Source: Merdiplasma sp045118075
GTDB lineage: Bacteria > Bacillota > Clostridia > Lachnospirales > Lachnospiraceae
Assembly (NCBI GenBank): GCA_045118075.1
Contig: JBGUOI010000039.1
Span: 1 to 22,238, forward strand
Direction of reading: 5' to 3'
Length of the DNA: 22,238 nt
Below are positions 7,540 through 15,273 of this stretch, one piece after another (position 1 is the stretch's first letter; each line of letters opens with the position of its first letter). The notes under the pieces were generated by a model. That model was not told the DNA's origin. It ran no database searches and worked only from the letters and a program-made list of their open reading frames with translations. The translations under genes were made by a program, and so were the position numbers.

Positions 7540-8808
7540 TCAGTATTTAAAAGAAAAATCATCAAAGCAGTCAAACGTAGCGAAATAATCCGCAGGAGTT
7601 TCCGCACGCCTGATCAGCTGGAAAGATCCGTCTTCTTTCAGGAGAATCTCAGACGAACGCAGCTTTCCGTTGTAATTGTATCCCATGGAGAAGCCGTGGG
7701 CTCCGGTATCATGGATGAACAGCAGATCGCCCATGCTGATCTTGGGAAGGATCCTGTCGATGGCGAACTTATCGTTGTTCTCGCACAGAGCGCCAGTGAC
7801 ATCGTATACATGGTCACAGATAGCGTTTTCCTTGCCCAGTACCGTAATATGGTGATAGGCTCCGTACATGGCAGGCCTCATGAGGTTGGCTGCACAGGCA
7901 TCCACACCGATATATTCCTTGTAGATATGCTTCTCATTGATGGCAGTGGTCACCAGTCCGCCGTACGGTCCCATCATGAAGCGTCCCATTTCCGTAAACA
8001 GGGAGACATCTCCCATCCCGGCTGCTCCGAGCACTTCGTCATAGACCTCATGTACCCTGCTGCCGATGATATCGATATCATTTCCGTGTTCATCCGGTCT
8101 GTACGGAATACCGATCCCGCCGGAGAGATTGATAAAGCTGATCTTAACTCCCGTCTTCGCCCTGATGCGCACTGCCAGTTCAAACAGGACTCTGGCCAGC
8201 ATCGGATAATAGTCGTTTGTCACTGTGTTGCTGACAAGGAAAGCATGGATTCCGAACTCTTCCACGCCTTTTTCCTTCATGATCCGGAAAGCTTCAAAGA
8301 TCTGGCTCGTTGTCATTCCGTACTTGGCGTCGCCCGGATTGTCCATGATCCCGTTGCTGACCTCAAAGTAACCGCCCGGGTTATAACGGCAGCTCATCTT
8401 TTTGGGGAGTTTCCCGAGAGTCTTTTCAACAATATCGATGTGAGTGATGTCGTCGAGGTTGATGATGGCTCCGAGCTCGGCTGCTTTCTTAAACTCTTCC
8501 ACCGGGGTATCGTTGGAGGAGAACATGATATCGTCACCTTTGGCACCAACCGTCTCCGCCAGCATCAGCTCCGTCATGGAAGAACAGTCACACCCGCAGC
8601 CGTATTCACTCATGATCCGGATCAGGAAGGGATTCGGGTTTGCCTTGACCGCAAAATACTCCTTAAATCCGGGATTCCAGGAGAAGGCATCGTAAAGCCT
8701 TCTGCAGTTTTCGCGGATTCCTTTTTCATTATACAGATGAAACGGTGTAGGATACTGCGCGGTGATCTCTTTTGCTTTTTCCAGCGTGACAAACGGTACT
8801 TTTTTCAT
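7540..8808 (-). CDS. lysA: Diaminopimelate decarboxylase-type PLP enzyme
   Basis: A 422-residue fold-III PLP-dependent decarboxylase. The PLP lysine is K55 in YFAVKANPN; GIHAF (H188) packs on the cofactor, LSGGIG (229-234) is the phosphate-binding glycine loop, and CENNDKF (342-348) supplies the conserved Cys/Glu/Asp from the partner subunit. GFSMGYNYNG with Y378 is the C-terminal cofactor contact. In lysine synthesis, such enzymes convert meso-diaminopimelate to L-lysine in the cytoplasm. The GIHAFLVSN and FSSNDTP variants belong to a subgroup seen in Clostridia and elsewhere, so another basic amino-acid or polyamine substrate is not excluded. The ATG at 8808 has AAGGAG upstream. It lies 13 bp after the LTA-synthase-like gene and is probably in its operon. 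Confidence 0.85.
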   Translation of the reverse strand: MKKVPFVTLEKAKEITAQYPTPFHLYNEKGIRENCRRLYDAFSWNPGFKEYFAVKANPNPFLIRIMSEYGCGCDCSSMTELMLAETVGAKGDDIMFSSNDTPVEEFKKAAELGAIINLDDITHIDIVEKTLGKLPKKMSCRYNPGGYFEVSNGIMDNPGDAKYGMTTSQIFEAFRIMKEKGVEEFGIHAFLVSNTVTNDYYPMLARVLFELAVRIRAKTGVKISFINLSGGIGIPYRPDEHGNDIDIIGSRVHEVYDEVLGAAGMGDVSLFTEMGRFMMGPYGGLVTTAINEKHIYKEYIGVDACAANLMRPAMYGAYHHITVLGKENAICDHVYDVTGALCENNDKFAIDRILPKISMGDLLFIHDTGAHGFSMGYNYNGKLRSSEILLKEDGSFQLIRRAETPADYFATFDCFDDFSFKY

Positions 8809-8821
8809 TTTTGGCTCCTTT

Positions 8822-10864
8822 TTACTCCAATGACTCGGTGAAGATACCGGTGACCCGGTTATTGATATCGATCAGGTGATTGTATTCAAGTATATTGTAA
8901 TCGTTCAGGATCTGGCTGTAGGCACTTTGTTTGTCGAAACCGTAATACTGTCCGTTTTTATCAACATAGGCGCCCGCGCATACCACCGGAAGTTCCTGCT
9001 GCTGCACAAGCAGATAACGCATGTACTGTGTCAGCGGAAGTCCGGCACCGCTTAAAATATCCGCCGCCAGATAATTGACGCTCAAAAGGTCATTTATTTT
9101 GATATCGGCTCCGTAATTGTTCCACACCAGGCAGGGGACGATATAAAGCTCCTGGGCTGCCTCAAGCGACGTCTCAGCATTGTGCCCGGTCATGCGCTCG
9201 ATCACATTGGTGATATACTCCGACGGCTGGTGATCTCCGAACATCACGACAATTACAGGCTCCTCATAATCCTCGAGCCAATCGGTCAGGTCCTTGAGTG
9301 CCCTGTCCGATTCGAGTATCAGAGACAGGTAGCTCTCCACCGCCTTTGTCTGGGTATTGCTGTATCCGAGTCCCTCCAGTCTGACCGTCGGGTTGAAGTC
9401 CGCATAGGTCCGGGAATAGCCTCCGTGATTTTGCATCGTCACTTCAAAAATAAAATCACGGCCGTCATCTCCCTGGTTTTCATACAGGATGTCCCTGATC
9501 TTGTTGAAGGCAGCTTCATCCGAGACGTAATCCCTTATCCTGCCGGGACTTACAAAATCCTTCAGTGAAAGGAACTCGCGAAAACCCAGGAGATTATATA
9601 CTTTATCGCGCTCCCAGCCCGAAGCATTATAAGGATGGATAGCGATCGTGTCATAACCAAGGCCTGCCAGATAAGACGGAAGCGCCGGCACATTATCATG
9701 GATGAACTGCTGATAGACCACACTTCCTTCCGGAAGAAAAGCCATCGTATCTCCGGCAAGGAATTCGTACTCTGTATTGGCGGTATTACCGCCCTTTACG
9801 GAGACCATCAGGTTTCCGCCGCCGTATTCCTTCATCATCTGCCGCATGTTCGGCATGTAATCAATATTCGTTTTAAAATCACCCAGTACAGAAAGGTCGG
9901 AGAATGCCTCGTTCATGATCACGATGATGTTCGGAGCATCTTTCATGTCGACCTCGGCCTTGGTGCTCTCGCCGATCTCTTTCTCCTCCCTCTTCCCGGT
10001 CACCCTGTCAACGATGCTCTTCGTCTTTTCAACAGAATAGCCCGGAGGCGCTTTTACGGTGATCAGATGTATGTCTCCGATGTAAGCTGCCAGGAAACCG
10101 TTATTGCGGTATCTGACGTTAGGAGTAAAAAGAATCGTATCCATGCCCAGCTTATCCTGGACTTCTTCTTTCTGCAGAAACCATCCGGCTGCGGCAAGCG
10201 CTGCCAGGCCAAGAAGAACTCCCGTTACTCTCAGAGCCGTTTTCTTAAGCCTGAGAGGATTTTTCATGGACGCGAGAATTACAAATGCAAACCCGATAAC
10301 GCTGAAGACAAATTTCCAGTTGAACGAGTATGTGTAATTGCCGGCAACTGACGCTGCCGTCCTCAGGGAATAGATATCCCAGGGCACGATGGGGGTTCCC
10401 CTGAATGAAACCACAAAATAATTCATGATTCCGATCACGAGAATCACTGCCGCGCAGATCGTGCATCCGATGGCGGCGCTGCCTGCCGCAAAAATAAGAA
10501 CAAGCTCAAGCAGCAGGATAAACAGCCAGTTTACTCCAAGCATGGCCGGGTAGATCCGCATCGGATCAAGAGTGAAATTCTGTAAAAGCAATACCAGGAA
10601 AAGCGGCCCGATCAATATCCAGATGACTCCGATCACGTTTCCCGCTTTTCCGGCCGGTTTTTTCAGCAGGCAGAATATGCCGGCAGCCGCCGAAAGAAGC
10701 AGCGCAATGATCAGGTTTGTCCTGTCTGCACCGCCCTCGGAAAAGACCGCGGCCAGTCCGGATGTATTCTGGTGCACACACATGATCGTTATTGTGATCA
10801 GTATGACTGTGACGATCAGGGCTCTTATCCTGGCCCCGGTCCTCGTCTTAAAAATCCCATTCAT
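8822..10864 (-). CDS. LTA synthase family membrane protein (sulfatase/phosphoglycerol transferase fold)
   Basis: A 680-residue membrane enzyme. The first 230 residues hold about six or seven hydrophobic segments (near 14-30, 50-67, 78-96, 111-130, 133-153, 184-200 and 211-230). The rest is an extracellular alkaline-phosphatase-superfamily domain. It has MNEAFSDL (metal ligand E319), GGNTANTEYEFL with T361 as likely catalytic nucleophile (compare the KTSDSE motif of LtaS), MQNHGG (H480) and FGDHQPS (D544, H545). Family members move glycerol-phosphate from phosphatidylglycerol onto a surface polymer, or other phospho-alcohol groups onto glycans. Which one applies here is unknown. There is no strong ribosome binding site at the ATG at 10864 (GAGAGGA lies about 13 nt upstream). 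It starts 23 bp after the rhomboid-like gene and precedes lysA. Confidence 0.88.
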   Translation of the reverse strand: MNGIFKTRTGARIRALIVTVILITITIMCVHQNTSGLAAVFSEGGADRTNLIIALLLSAAAGIFCLLKKPAGKAGNVIGVIWILIGPLFLVLLLQNFTLDPMRIYPAMLGVNWLFILLLELVLIFAAGSAAIGCTICAAVILVIGIMNYFVVSFRGTPIVPWDIYSLRTAASVAGNYTYSFNWKFVFSVIGFAFVILASMKNPLRLKKTALRVTGVLLGLAALAAAGWFLQKEEVQDKLGMDTILFTPNVRYRNNGFLAAYIGDIHLITVKAPPGYSVEKTKSIVDRVTGKREEKEIGESTKAEVDMKDAPNIIVIMNEAFSDLSVLGDFKTNIDYMPNMRQMMKEYGGGNLMVSVKGGNTANTEYEFLAGDTMAFLPEGSVVYQQFIHDNVPALPSYLAGLGYDTIAIHPYNASGWERDKVYNLLGFREFLSLKDFVSPGRIRDYVSDEAAFNKIRDILYENQGDDGRDFIFEVTMQNHGGYSRTYADFNPTVRLEGLGYSNTQTKAVESYLSLILESDRALKDLTDWLEDYEEPVIVVMFGDHQPSEYITNVIERMTGHNAETSLEAAQELYIVPCLVWNNYGADIKINDLLSVNYLAADILSGAGLPLTQYMRYLLVQQQELPVVCAGAYVDKNGQYYGFDKQSAYSQILNDYNILEYNHLIDINNRVTGIFTESLE

Positions 10865-10887
10865 CTAAAAAAGCGCTTCCTCTCTGT

Positions 10888-11805
10888 TTACTGTCTGTGA
10901 GTATGGGTAAAGAGATGATCCTGACAGTATTCATAAGCACCGTTGCATTTTGAACAGTAACGAAATTCCAGGCTGTCCGAATCCAATTCCGTTCTGCCGC
11001 ACTGCGCACAGCGGTGGATGGCGATCTTTCCGTTCGGATCCTTATACATTCCGCTCCTGCCGGCAGATCCTCCCGTTCCGGCTTTGCCGTTTTGGCGGCG
11101 GGCATTATCAAATGCTTTTTTAAACTGCGCTTTACGCGCAGACTGCCTGAAAGAGCCTGCCCCTTTCCCGGACCTGGTAAGCAAAAAGAAGATAATAAAA
11201 TTCAGCATCGCAGCCGCGATCGCGACTTTTCCGGGAAGTCCAGTCTGGAAAAAGCTGTAAAGGATAAGCACACCGTCCAGGAGTCCCAGCCATTTCATTT
11301 TGATCGGGATCACAAAGTACAGCAGGACCTCCGCATCCGGATAGCTCATCGCAAAAGCCAGCAGCATGGACATATTGATGTAATACGTCGAAAAAAGGGC
11401 GCCGAAACTGTAGCGGAATCCGCCCGACGCATAGTAGGCATAAAGAAGAAACGCTCCGATAACGGAAAAGATCATTCCCGAGAAATAGTAGAAATTAAAC
11501 AGGAAAGAACCCCAGGTGCGTTCAAGTGACCTGGCCAGCGAAAAATAGAACAGCAGCATGATGATCGTGAATATATCCATCCTGCCGGGCGGAACAATGA
11601 TCCAGGTGACCAGCCGCCAAACCTGTCCCTGCAGTATATAGACCGGATCGAGCGTCAGGTAGCCAAGAATCTGCGGGGCTATGAACATAAGCAGGTATCC
11701 CGCCGCGTACAGCCCTATAATGATCGTCGGCAGATTACGGATCGCATAACGCCCGAAACGCCGTTCCAGAGAATACAGAAACTTCATTTTTAAATCCGGG
11801 ATCAC
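10888..11805 (-). CDS. Rhomboid-fold membrane protein without visible catalytic dyad, zinc-ribbon-like tail
   Basis: A 305-residue protein with about six membrane segments (roughly 26-210) and a cytoplasmic-type C-terminal tail. Rhomboid-family marks are GQVWRLVTW (60-68), LERTWGSFLFNFYYFSG (94-110) and YPDAEVLLYFVIPIKMKWL (155-173), all similar to rhomboid proteases. However, where the proteases have GxSG the sequence reads FSTYYINMS, and the final helix reads AAAMLNFIIFF without histidine. It therefore looks like a pseudoprotease (derlin/iRhom-like in principle). The tail has C266xxC269, C284xxC287, C294 and H297/H301/H303, a likely zinc-binding module, after a basic linker. The start is GTG at 11805: AAGGAG lies 6 nt upstream and a perfect promoter further up; an in-frame ATG six codons later is less well placed. 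Function unknown. Confidence 0.75.
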   Translation of the reverse strand: MIPDLKMKFLYSLERRFGRYAIRNLPTIIIGLYAAGYLLMFIAPQILGYLTLDPVYILQGQVWRLVTWIIVPPGRMDIFTIIMLLFYFSLARSLERTWGSFLFNFYYFSGMIFSVIGAFLLYAYYASGGFRYSFGALFSTYYINMSMLLAFAMSYPDAEVLLYFVIPIKMKWLGLLDGVLILYSFFQTGLPGKVAIAAAMLNFIIFFLLTRSGKGAGSFRQSARKAQFKKAFDNARRQNGKAGTGGSAGRSGMYKDPNGKIAIHRCAQCGRTELDSDSLEFRYCSKCNGAYEYCQDHLFTHTHRQ

Positions 11806-11856
11806 TCCCGTCTCCTTCTTCTGATTTTAAGAGGCTTTTTGAGCCCCCGAGATTTG

Positions 11857-11885
11857 ATTATAGAATCCGCGGATATATTTGTCAA
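11857..11885 (-). promoter_or_regulatory. Consensus sigma-A promoter for the rhomboid-like gene
   Basis: On the minus strand TTGACA (11885-11880) and TATAAT (11862-11857) are separated by 17 bp, both perfect matches to consensus. Transcription should start near 11850, about 45 nt before the GTG start. It probably drives the rhomboid-like, LTA-synthase-like and lysA genes. Confidence 0.85.
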
Positions 11886-11886
11886 T

Positions 11887-11915
11887 TTGCCCAAACACGG
11901 GAAATTCTATATAAT
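11887..11915 (+). promoter_or_regulatory. Promoter of aroC
   Basis: TTGCCC (11887-11892) and TATAAT (11910-11915) with a 17-bp spacer. The predicted start point is near 11922, leaving a leader of about 60 nt. The -35 box is separated by a single base from the -35 box of the divergent rhomboid promoter. Confidence 0.8.
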
Positions 11916-11936
11916 GAATTAAGAAAAACGATAAAA

Positions 11937-11958
11937 GCCGGAAGATACATCTTCCGGC
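11937..11958 (+). promoter_or_regulatory. Hairpin in the aroC leader
   Basis: GCCGGAAGA, loop TACA, TCTTCCGGC: a perfect 9-bp stem close to the predicted 5' end of the aroC mRNA and about 8 nt before its ribosome binding site. No U-run follows, so it is not a terminator. It may stabilise the message or affect translation. No riboswitch family is recognisable. Confidence 0.6.
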
Positions 11959-11982
11959 AGCCCAGTCAGGAAAGGATCTGTT

Positions 11983-13083
11983 ATGGCCGGTTCATCTTTC
12001 GGAAAAATATTTACCGTCACTACTTTCGGGGAATCTCACGGCAGCGCCGTCGGTGTTGTCGTCGACGGCGTTCCCTCTCTTCTGCCTCTGACCGAGGCTG
12101 ATATCCAGCCTTTTATGGACAGGCGGCGTCCGGGTGCGAACCGGTTCACTACAGCCCGGAAAGAATCGGATAAGGTCAGGATCCTCTCCGGAACCTTTGA
12201 AGGAAAAACGACCGGGACCCCACTGACTATGGTCGTCTTTAATGAAGACCAGCATTCATCGGATTACCTGGAGCTTAAAGATGTATATCGTCCCGGCCAT
12301 GCCGACCTTACTTATGATCTTAAGTACGGCATCCGCGATTACCGCGGCGGAGGCCGTTCCTCCGGAAGGGAAACGATCGGACGGGTGGCCGGCGGTGCAG
12401 TCGCATCGATCATCCTCCGAAAACTCGGTGTACGGGTCCTCTCCTGGGTCTCCTCGATTGGTCCCGCTGTGTGTGATCCGAAACGTTTTGACCTATCCTT
12501 CCTTAAAAACAGTGCCCTTGCCATGCCGGATCCGGCAGCCGAGAAAGAAGCTGCCGCTTATCTTGAAGAATGCAAAGCTTCTCTTACCAGCGCGGGCGGC
12601 ACCGTCACCTGTATCGTCAGCGGTATGAAAAGCGGAATCGGAGAGCCTGTCTTTGACAAGCTTGACGCCTGCCTCGGGAAAGCCCTTTTCTCGATCGGGG
12701 CTGTCAAAGCGGTTGAAATCGGAAGCGGAACATCGGCTGCCGCAATGCGAGGAAATGAACACAATGATCAGGCCGGTATTAATGAAAACGGCCTTCCGGT
12801 GAGACTGACAAACCATGCAGGCGGAATCCTCGGCGGAATCAGCAGCGGTGACGACATTCTGATTAAAGTCACTTTCAAACCGACGCCGTCGATCGCGGCG
12901 CTGCAGAGCGCCCTGCATACCGACGGGACCGTCTCTCCCCTTACGATCGGCGGCCGCCATGATCCCCAGATCCCCTCGCGCGCAGCCGTTGTTATGGAAG
13001 CGATGACAGCCATGACCATTCTTGATCTGATGATGATCAACATGTCTTCAACTATGGACGGACTGATCAAATTCTACAGCTGA
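11983..13083 (+). CDS. aroC: Chorismate synthase
   Basis: A 366-residue enzyme that converts 5-enolpyruvylshikimate-3-phosphate to chorismate using reduced FMN, the last step of the shikimate pathway in the cytoplasm. Signature blocks are GESHGSAVGVVVDGVP (residues 12-27), the RRRPG segment (47-51), HADLTYDLKYGIRDYRGGGR (106-125) followed by SSGRET, EHNDQAG with NHAGGILGGISSG, and the C-terminal RHDPQIPSRA. All belong to the FMN/EPSP binding surface. The ATG at 11983 has AGGAAAGG upstream. The gene stands alone between its own promoter and a strong terminator; no other aromatic-pathway gene is in the window. Nothing in the sequence suggests loss of function. Confidence 0.97.
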   Translation: MAGSSFGKIFTVTTFGESHGSAVGVVVDGVPSLLPLTEADIQPFMDRRRPGANRFTTARKESDKVRILSGTFEGKTTGTPLTMVVFNEDQHSSDYLELKDVYRPGHADLTYDLKYGIRDYRGGGRSSGRETIGRVAGGAVASIILRKLGVRVLSWVSSIGPAVCDPKRFDLSFLKNSALAMPDPAAEKEAAAYLEECKASLTSAGGTVTCIVSGMKSGIGEPVFDKLDACLGKALFSIGAVKAVEIGSGTSAAAMRGNEHNDQAGINENGLPVRLTNHAGGILGGISSGDDILIKVTFKPTPSIAALQSALHTDGTVSPLTIGGRHDPQIPSRAAVVMEAMTAMTILDLMMINMSSTMDGLIKFYS

Positions 13084-13090
13084 CGTTAAA

Positions 13091-13137
13091 AGACCCGGTT
13101 CCTTTCTCCCGCCGGGAGAGGATCCGGGTCTTTTTTT
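13091..13137 (+). terminator. Intrinsic terminator of aroC (probably bidirectional)
   Basis: AGACCCGGTTCC pairs with GGATCCGGGTCT (one mismatch), enclosing an inner stem TCTCCC-GCC-GGGAGA, followed by seven T. It begins 7 bp after the aroC stop codon. Read on the minus strand the same stem is followed by TTTTAACG, so it may also end the lactonase transcript, whose stop lies about 39 bp away. Confidence 0.92.
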
Positions 13138-13175
13138 CTGTTTTTATACTGGCTTGATGAAGCCGCCTGACCGGT

Positions 13176-14231
13176 TTATTCTGCCGTTTCCGATATAAGG
13201 ATACAGTTCGGTGTCTCCACCGGGAGCTGCCGTCCCTTCATGATGATCACTTTCTTCTCATAATCGATCGTAAAGAACCGCATGTAATTTGATTCATGGC
13301 ACAGGACGATCAGCGTTTTCTCGTCCGGCAGAACATCCACATCTTTCGGATATCCGCCGCTGATCGGCAGGATGCACACCTGCTCAAGCATGCCGGTCTC
13401 ATGATCGATCTTAAAAATTCCCACCGTATTCTCACCGGCACTCGAACAGTACAGATAATCACCGCTCGGAGAGATCTTCAGCGCGCAGCAGGCGGAGCTG
13501 ATCTCGTCGGGGTCAAGCACCGTGCTCACTTCCTGGAGAAGCTCAAAATCCGGAGATTTCCCTTCACCGTTATAAGAGTAAACATTGATCGTATTTGTCA
13601 GTTCACAGTTGACATATGCAAACCGGCCGTCCTTACTGAAGGTGATGAGCCTGGGCCCGGATTCAAGCTTGCAGTGCAGGATGTCGTACAGGCTCAGTTT
13701 CCCGGTACCTTCCTGCACCTTGTAGATCTTGATATGATCAAGTCCGTTATCAACGGCGCACAGATATTTATCGTCCGGTGTCGGGATCACGCAGCTGACA
13801 TGCGGCCGGAAGTTGCGTTCCGCCACTGATCCGATGCCTTTGTGGAACACTCCGTCCATGACAGACCCGAGTCTTCCGTTCTTATGGGTATGGACAACGG
13901 TAACCTTCCCATCGTGATATCCGCCCACAAACAGGAACTTACCGCTTTTGTCGGTTGAAAGATAACACCCGCGCATGCCGTCGATTCCGACTTTATTGAT
14001 CGGGGTCAGGTCACCGTTAGGTTCGATCTTCAGGACTTCCACTCCTTCGTCCGCGATCGAATAAAGATATTTCCCGTTCCTGGACTTTGTCAGATAGGAA
14101 GCATTATGTACGGGAACCACATTCCTCTCCGTCAGGGTCTGCGTTTCCAGGTCGATATCATACACATGAATGCCGATACTGCTGCCGTTCGTGTACGTAC
14201 CTACATAGGCGACATATTTTTTCTGGTCCAT
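13176..14231 (-). CDS. Lactonase family protein (YbhE/6-phosphogluconolactonase-like beta-propeller)
   Basis: A 351-residue protein predicted to form a seven-bladed beta-propeller. The N-terminus YVAYVGTYTNGSSIGIHVYD and the block with RPHVSC and TPDDKYLCAVDNGLD are the recognisable marks of the lactonase family (PF10282), which includes E. coli Pgl acting on 6-phosphogluconolactone. Repeated blade motifs of the type DGKYLY/GKFLFVG recur along the protein. There is no signal peptide, so it should be cytoplasmic. Whether the substrate is 6-phosphogluconolactone is uncertain, since many members are not tested. The ATG at 14231 with AGGAG upstream is chosen over an upstream in-frame start 24 codons earlier, which lies within the promoter region. 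It converges with aroC and seems to be a single-gene unit. Confidence 0.85.
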   Translation of the reverse strand: MDQKKYVAYVGTYTNGSSIGIHVYDIDLETQTLTERNVVPVHNASYLTKSRNGKYLYSIADEGVEVLKIEPNGDLTPINKVGIDGMRGCYLSTDKSGKFLFVGGYHDGKVTVVHTHKNGRLGSVMDGVFHKGIGSVAERNFRPHVSCVIPTPDDKYLCAVDNGLDHIKIYKVQEGTGKLSLYDILHCKLESGPRLITFSKDGRFAYVNCELTNTINVYSYNGEGKSPDFELLQEVSTVLDPDEISSACCALKISPSGDYLYCSSAGENTVGIFKIDHETGMLEQVCILPISGGYPKDVDVLPDEKTLIVLCHESNYMRFFTIDYEKKVIIMKGRQLPVETPNCILISETAE

Positions 14232-14285
14232 GTTTTTCTCCTGTCTGTGAAAACTGGTTTGCACGGTCTTGCCGCTGCTGAAATC

Positions 14286-14314
14286 ATCATAACATATCCG
14301 CACCGAATTGGAAA
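14286..14314 (-). promoter_or_regulatory. Promoter of the lactonase gene
   Basis: On the minus strand TTTCCA (14314-14309), 17 bp, TATGAT (14291-14286). The start point would be near 14279, about 48 nt before the ATG. The -35 box follows the U-run of the preceding terminator by about 6 bp. Confidence 0.6.
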
Positions 14315-14320
14315 GAAATG

Positions 14321-14350
14321 AAAAAAGGGAATGGCATAAATGTCATTCCC
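14321..14350 (-). terminator. Intrinsic terminator of the small membrane protein gene
   Basis: On the minus strand GGGAATG and CATTCCC form a 7-bp stem with a 10-nt loop, followed directly by six T. It starts 24 bp after the stop codon of the 86-residue gene and separates it from the lactonase promoter. Confidence 0.85.
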
Positions 14351-14374
14351 AGCAATATGTATTCAGTCCGGTTA

Positions 14375-14635
14375 TCAATCGACCGCCATGGAAGAAACAA
14401 AATCATCGAGCGCCGAAGTATCGACCGTATAGTTCTCCACTGTCTGCGCCGTCTCCTCAGCAGGAGGCGCAGGCTTTACGGCTGTATATACAGAAACACC
14501 GATCCAGGCGGCTACTGCGCATGCAAGCAGACCTCCGCAGATCTTGAAAAGGTTCTCTTCTCTCTTTTCCTTTTTTATGATCTGTGCACGGTTCTTCTTT
14601 TCTTCTTTATATCTGTCAACTTTTGCCTGACTCAT
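14375..14635 (-). CDS. Small single-pass membrane protein of unknown function
   Basis: An 86-residue protein that I do not recognise by family. Residues 1-28 are very rich in Lys, Arg and Glu and likely helical and cytoplasmic. Residues 31-53 form one hydrophobic segment (KICGGLLACAVAAWIGVSVY), followed by a proline-rich turn (AVKPAPPAEE) and an acidic, Thr/Ser-containing tail that should face outside. It has its own promoter (TTGCAA-16-TATACT) and terminator, which, together with an uninterrupted frame and a GAGAGG site upstream, argues that it is a real gene. It is divergent from the DUF5721-like gene. Its role cannot be inferred; the topology would suit a small accessory subunit of a membrane complex. 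Confidence 0.75.
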   Translation of the reverse strand: MSQAKVDRYKEEKKNRAQIIKKEKREENLFKICGGLLACAVAAWIGVSVYTAVKPAPPAEETAQTVENYTVDTSALDDFVSSMAVD

Positions 14636-14667
14636 CCTTTCACACCTCTCAAAACAAATTTAAGTAC

Positions 14668-14695
14668 AGTATACAACAATTTTTCAAATTTGCAA
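14668..14695 (-). promoter_or_regulatory. Promoter of the small membrane protein gene
   Basis: On the minus strand TTGCAA (14695-14690), 16 bp, TATACT (14673-14668). This places the start about 25 nt before the ATG at 14635. Confidence 0.6.
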
Positions 14696-14708
14696 GATGA
14701 ATGTCCGC

Positions 14709-14737
14709 TTTACACGCATGCCCGGTGCCGATATAAT
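14709..14737 (+). promoter_or_regulatory. Promoter of the DUF5721-like gene
   Basis: TTTACA (14709-14714), 17 bp, TATAAT (14732-14737). The predicted start point near 14744 lies downstream of the ATG at 14697, so that ATG cannot be the start on this transcript. The TTG at 14775 with AAAGGAGG fits. Confidence 0.8.
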
Positions 14738-14774
14738 CATCATGATGCATGTTTCACGAAAAGGAGGCCTGTTC

Positions 14775-15254
14775 TTGAGATCATTCCGCTTTGAAGGCAC
14801 GAGAAAACTGATGAATGCGCTTCTGCTGACACCGCTCTTTGACAGTTTTGAGGTGATGAACGCGTATGTCCGGTCCTATGCCGTTTTTTCCATAGAATGT
14901 CCGGGCAGGGCTGATACCGGGGAGGTCTCTCCTCCTCCGCTCTGGAAGCAGATCCGTCCCGTGATGACCGATATCCTGAAAGGAACTAAAAAACCGCAGC
15001 AGATCAAACTGGTACTGAAACTGTCCGAAAAATACACCGGCGCTGTCCTGCGCCGCAGCGGATCTTCCATAGAATCGGAGCAGATCGCAGGCCTTTACCT
15101 CAATATCCTGTACCGGTGCGAGGACGATAATGAGTCGGTTACAGGAACAACAGGCACTTCTCTTAAGATATTCACACCTGACCGGTCTTTGGAGCAGACC
15201 TGGGATTCCATGGTGGAGACTCTCCTGCTCCGGGAAGACATCCCGTTCGAGTAA
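14775..15254 (+). CDS. DUF5721-like protein, TTG start
   Basis: A 159-residue protein that resembles the DUF5721 family, which I recall mainly from Lachnospiraceae. Similar features are an N-terminal helix of the type LMNALLLTPLFDSFEVMNA, the block LWKQIRPVMTDILKGTKKPQ, the segment GLYLNILYRC, and the ending TGTSLKIFTPD...W..MV...L..ED.IPFE. The family function is unknown. There is no signal peptide or membrane segment, so it is likely cytoplasmic. The start is TTG at 14775, with AAAGGAGG 7 nt upstream and inside the transcript of the promoter at 14709-14737; the longer open frame from 14697 is rejected. The downstream CIRCE-like inverted repeat with T-run serves as its terminator. Confidence 0.7.
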   Translation: MRSFRFEGTRKLMNALLLTPLFDSFEVMNAYVRSYAVFSIECPGRADTGEVSPPPLWKQIRPVMTDILKGTKKPQQIKLVLKLSEKYTGAVLRRSGSSIESEQIAGLYLNILYRCEDDNESVTGTTGTSLKIFTPDRSLEQTWDSMVETLLLREDIPFE

Positions 15255-15273
15255 ACGGATATTCGATAGTTTG

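Noticed and set aside
7696..8841. Open frame of 381 codons on the plus strand opposite lysA.
   Set aside because: Shadow of the decarboxylase gene, with no protein family features and no start signal.
14697..14774. Upstream ATG start for the DUF5721-like gene.
   Set aside because: It lies before the -35 box of the gene's own promoter; the TTG at 14775 has the ribosome binding site.
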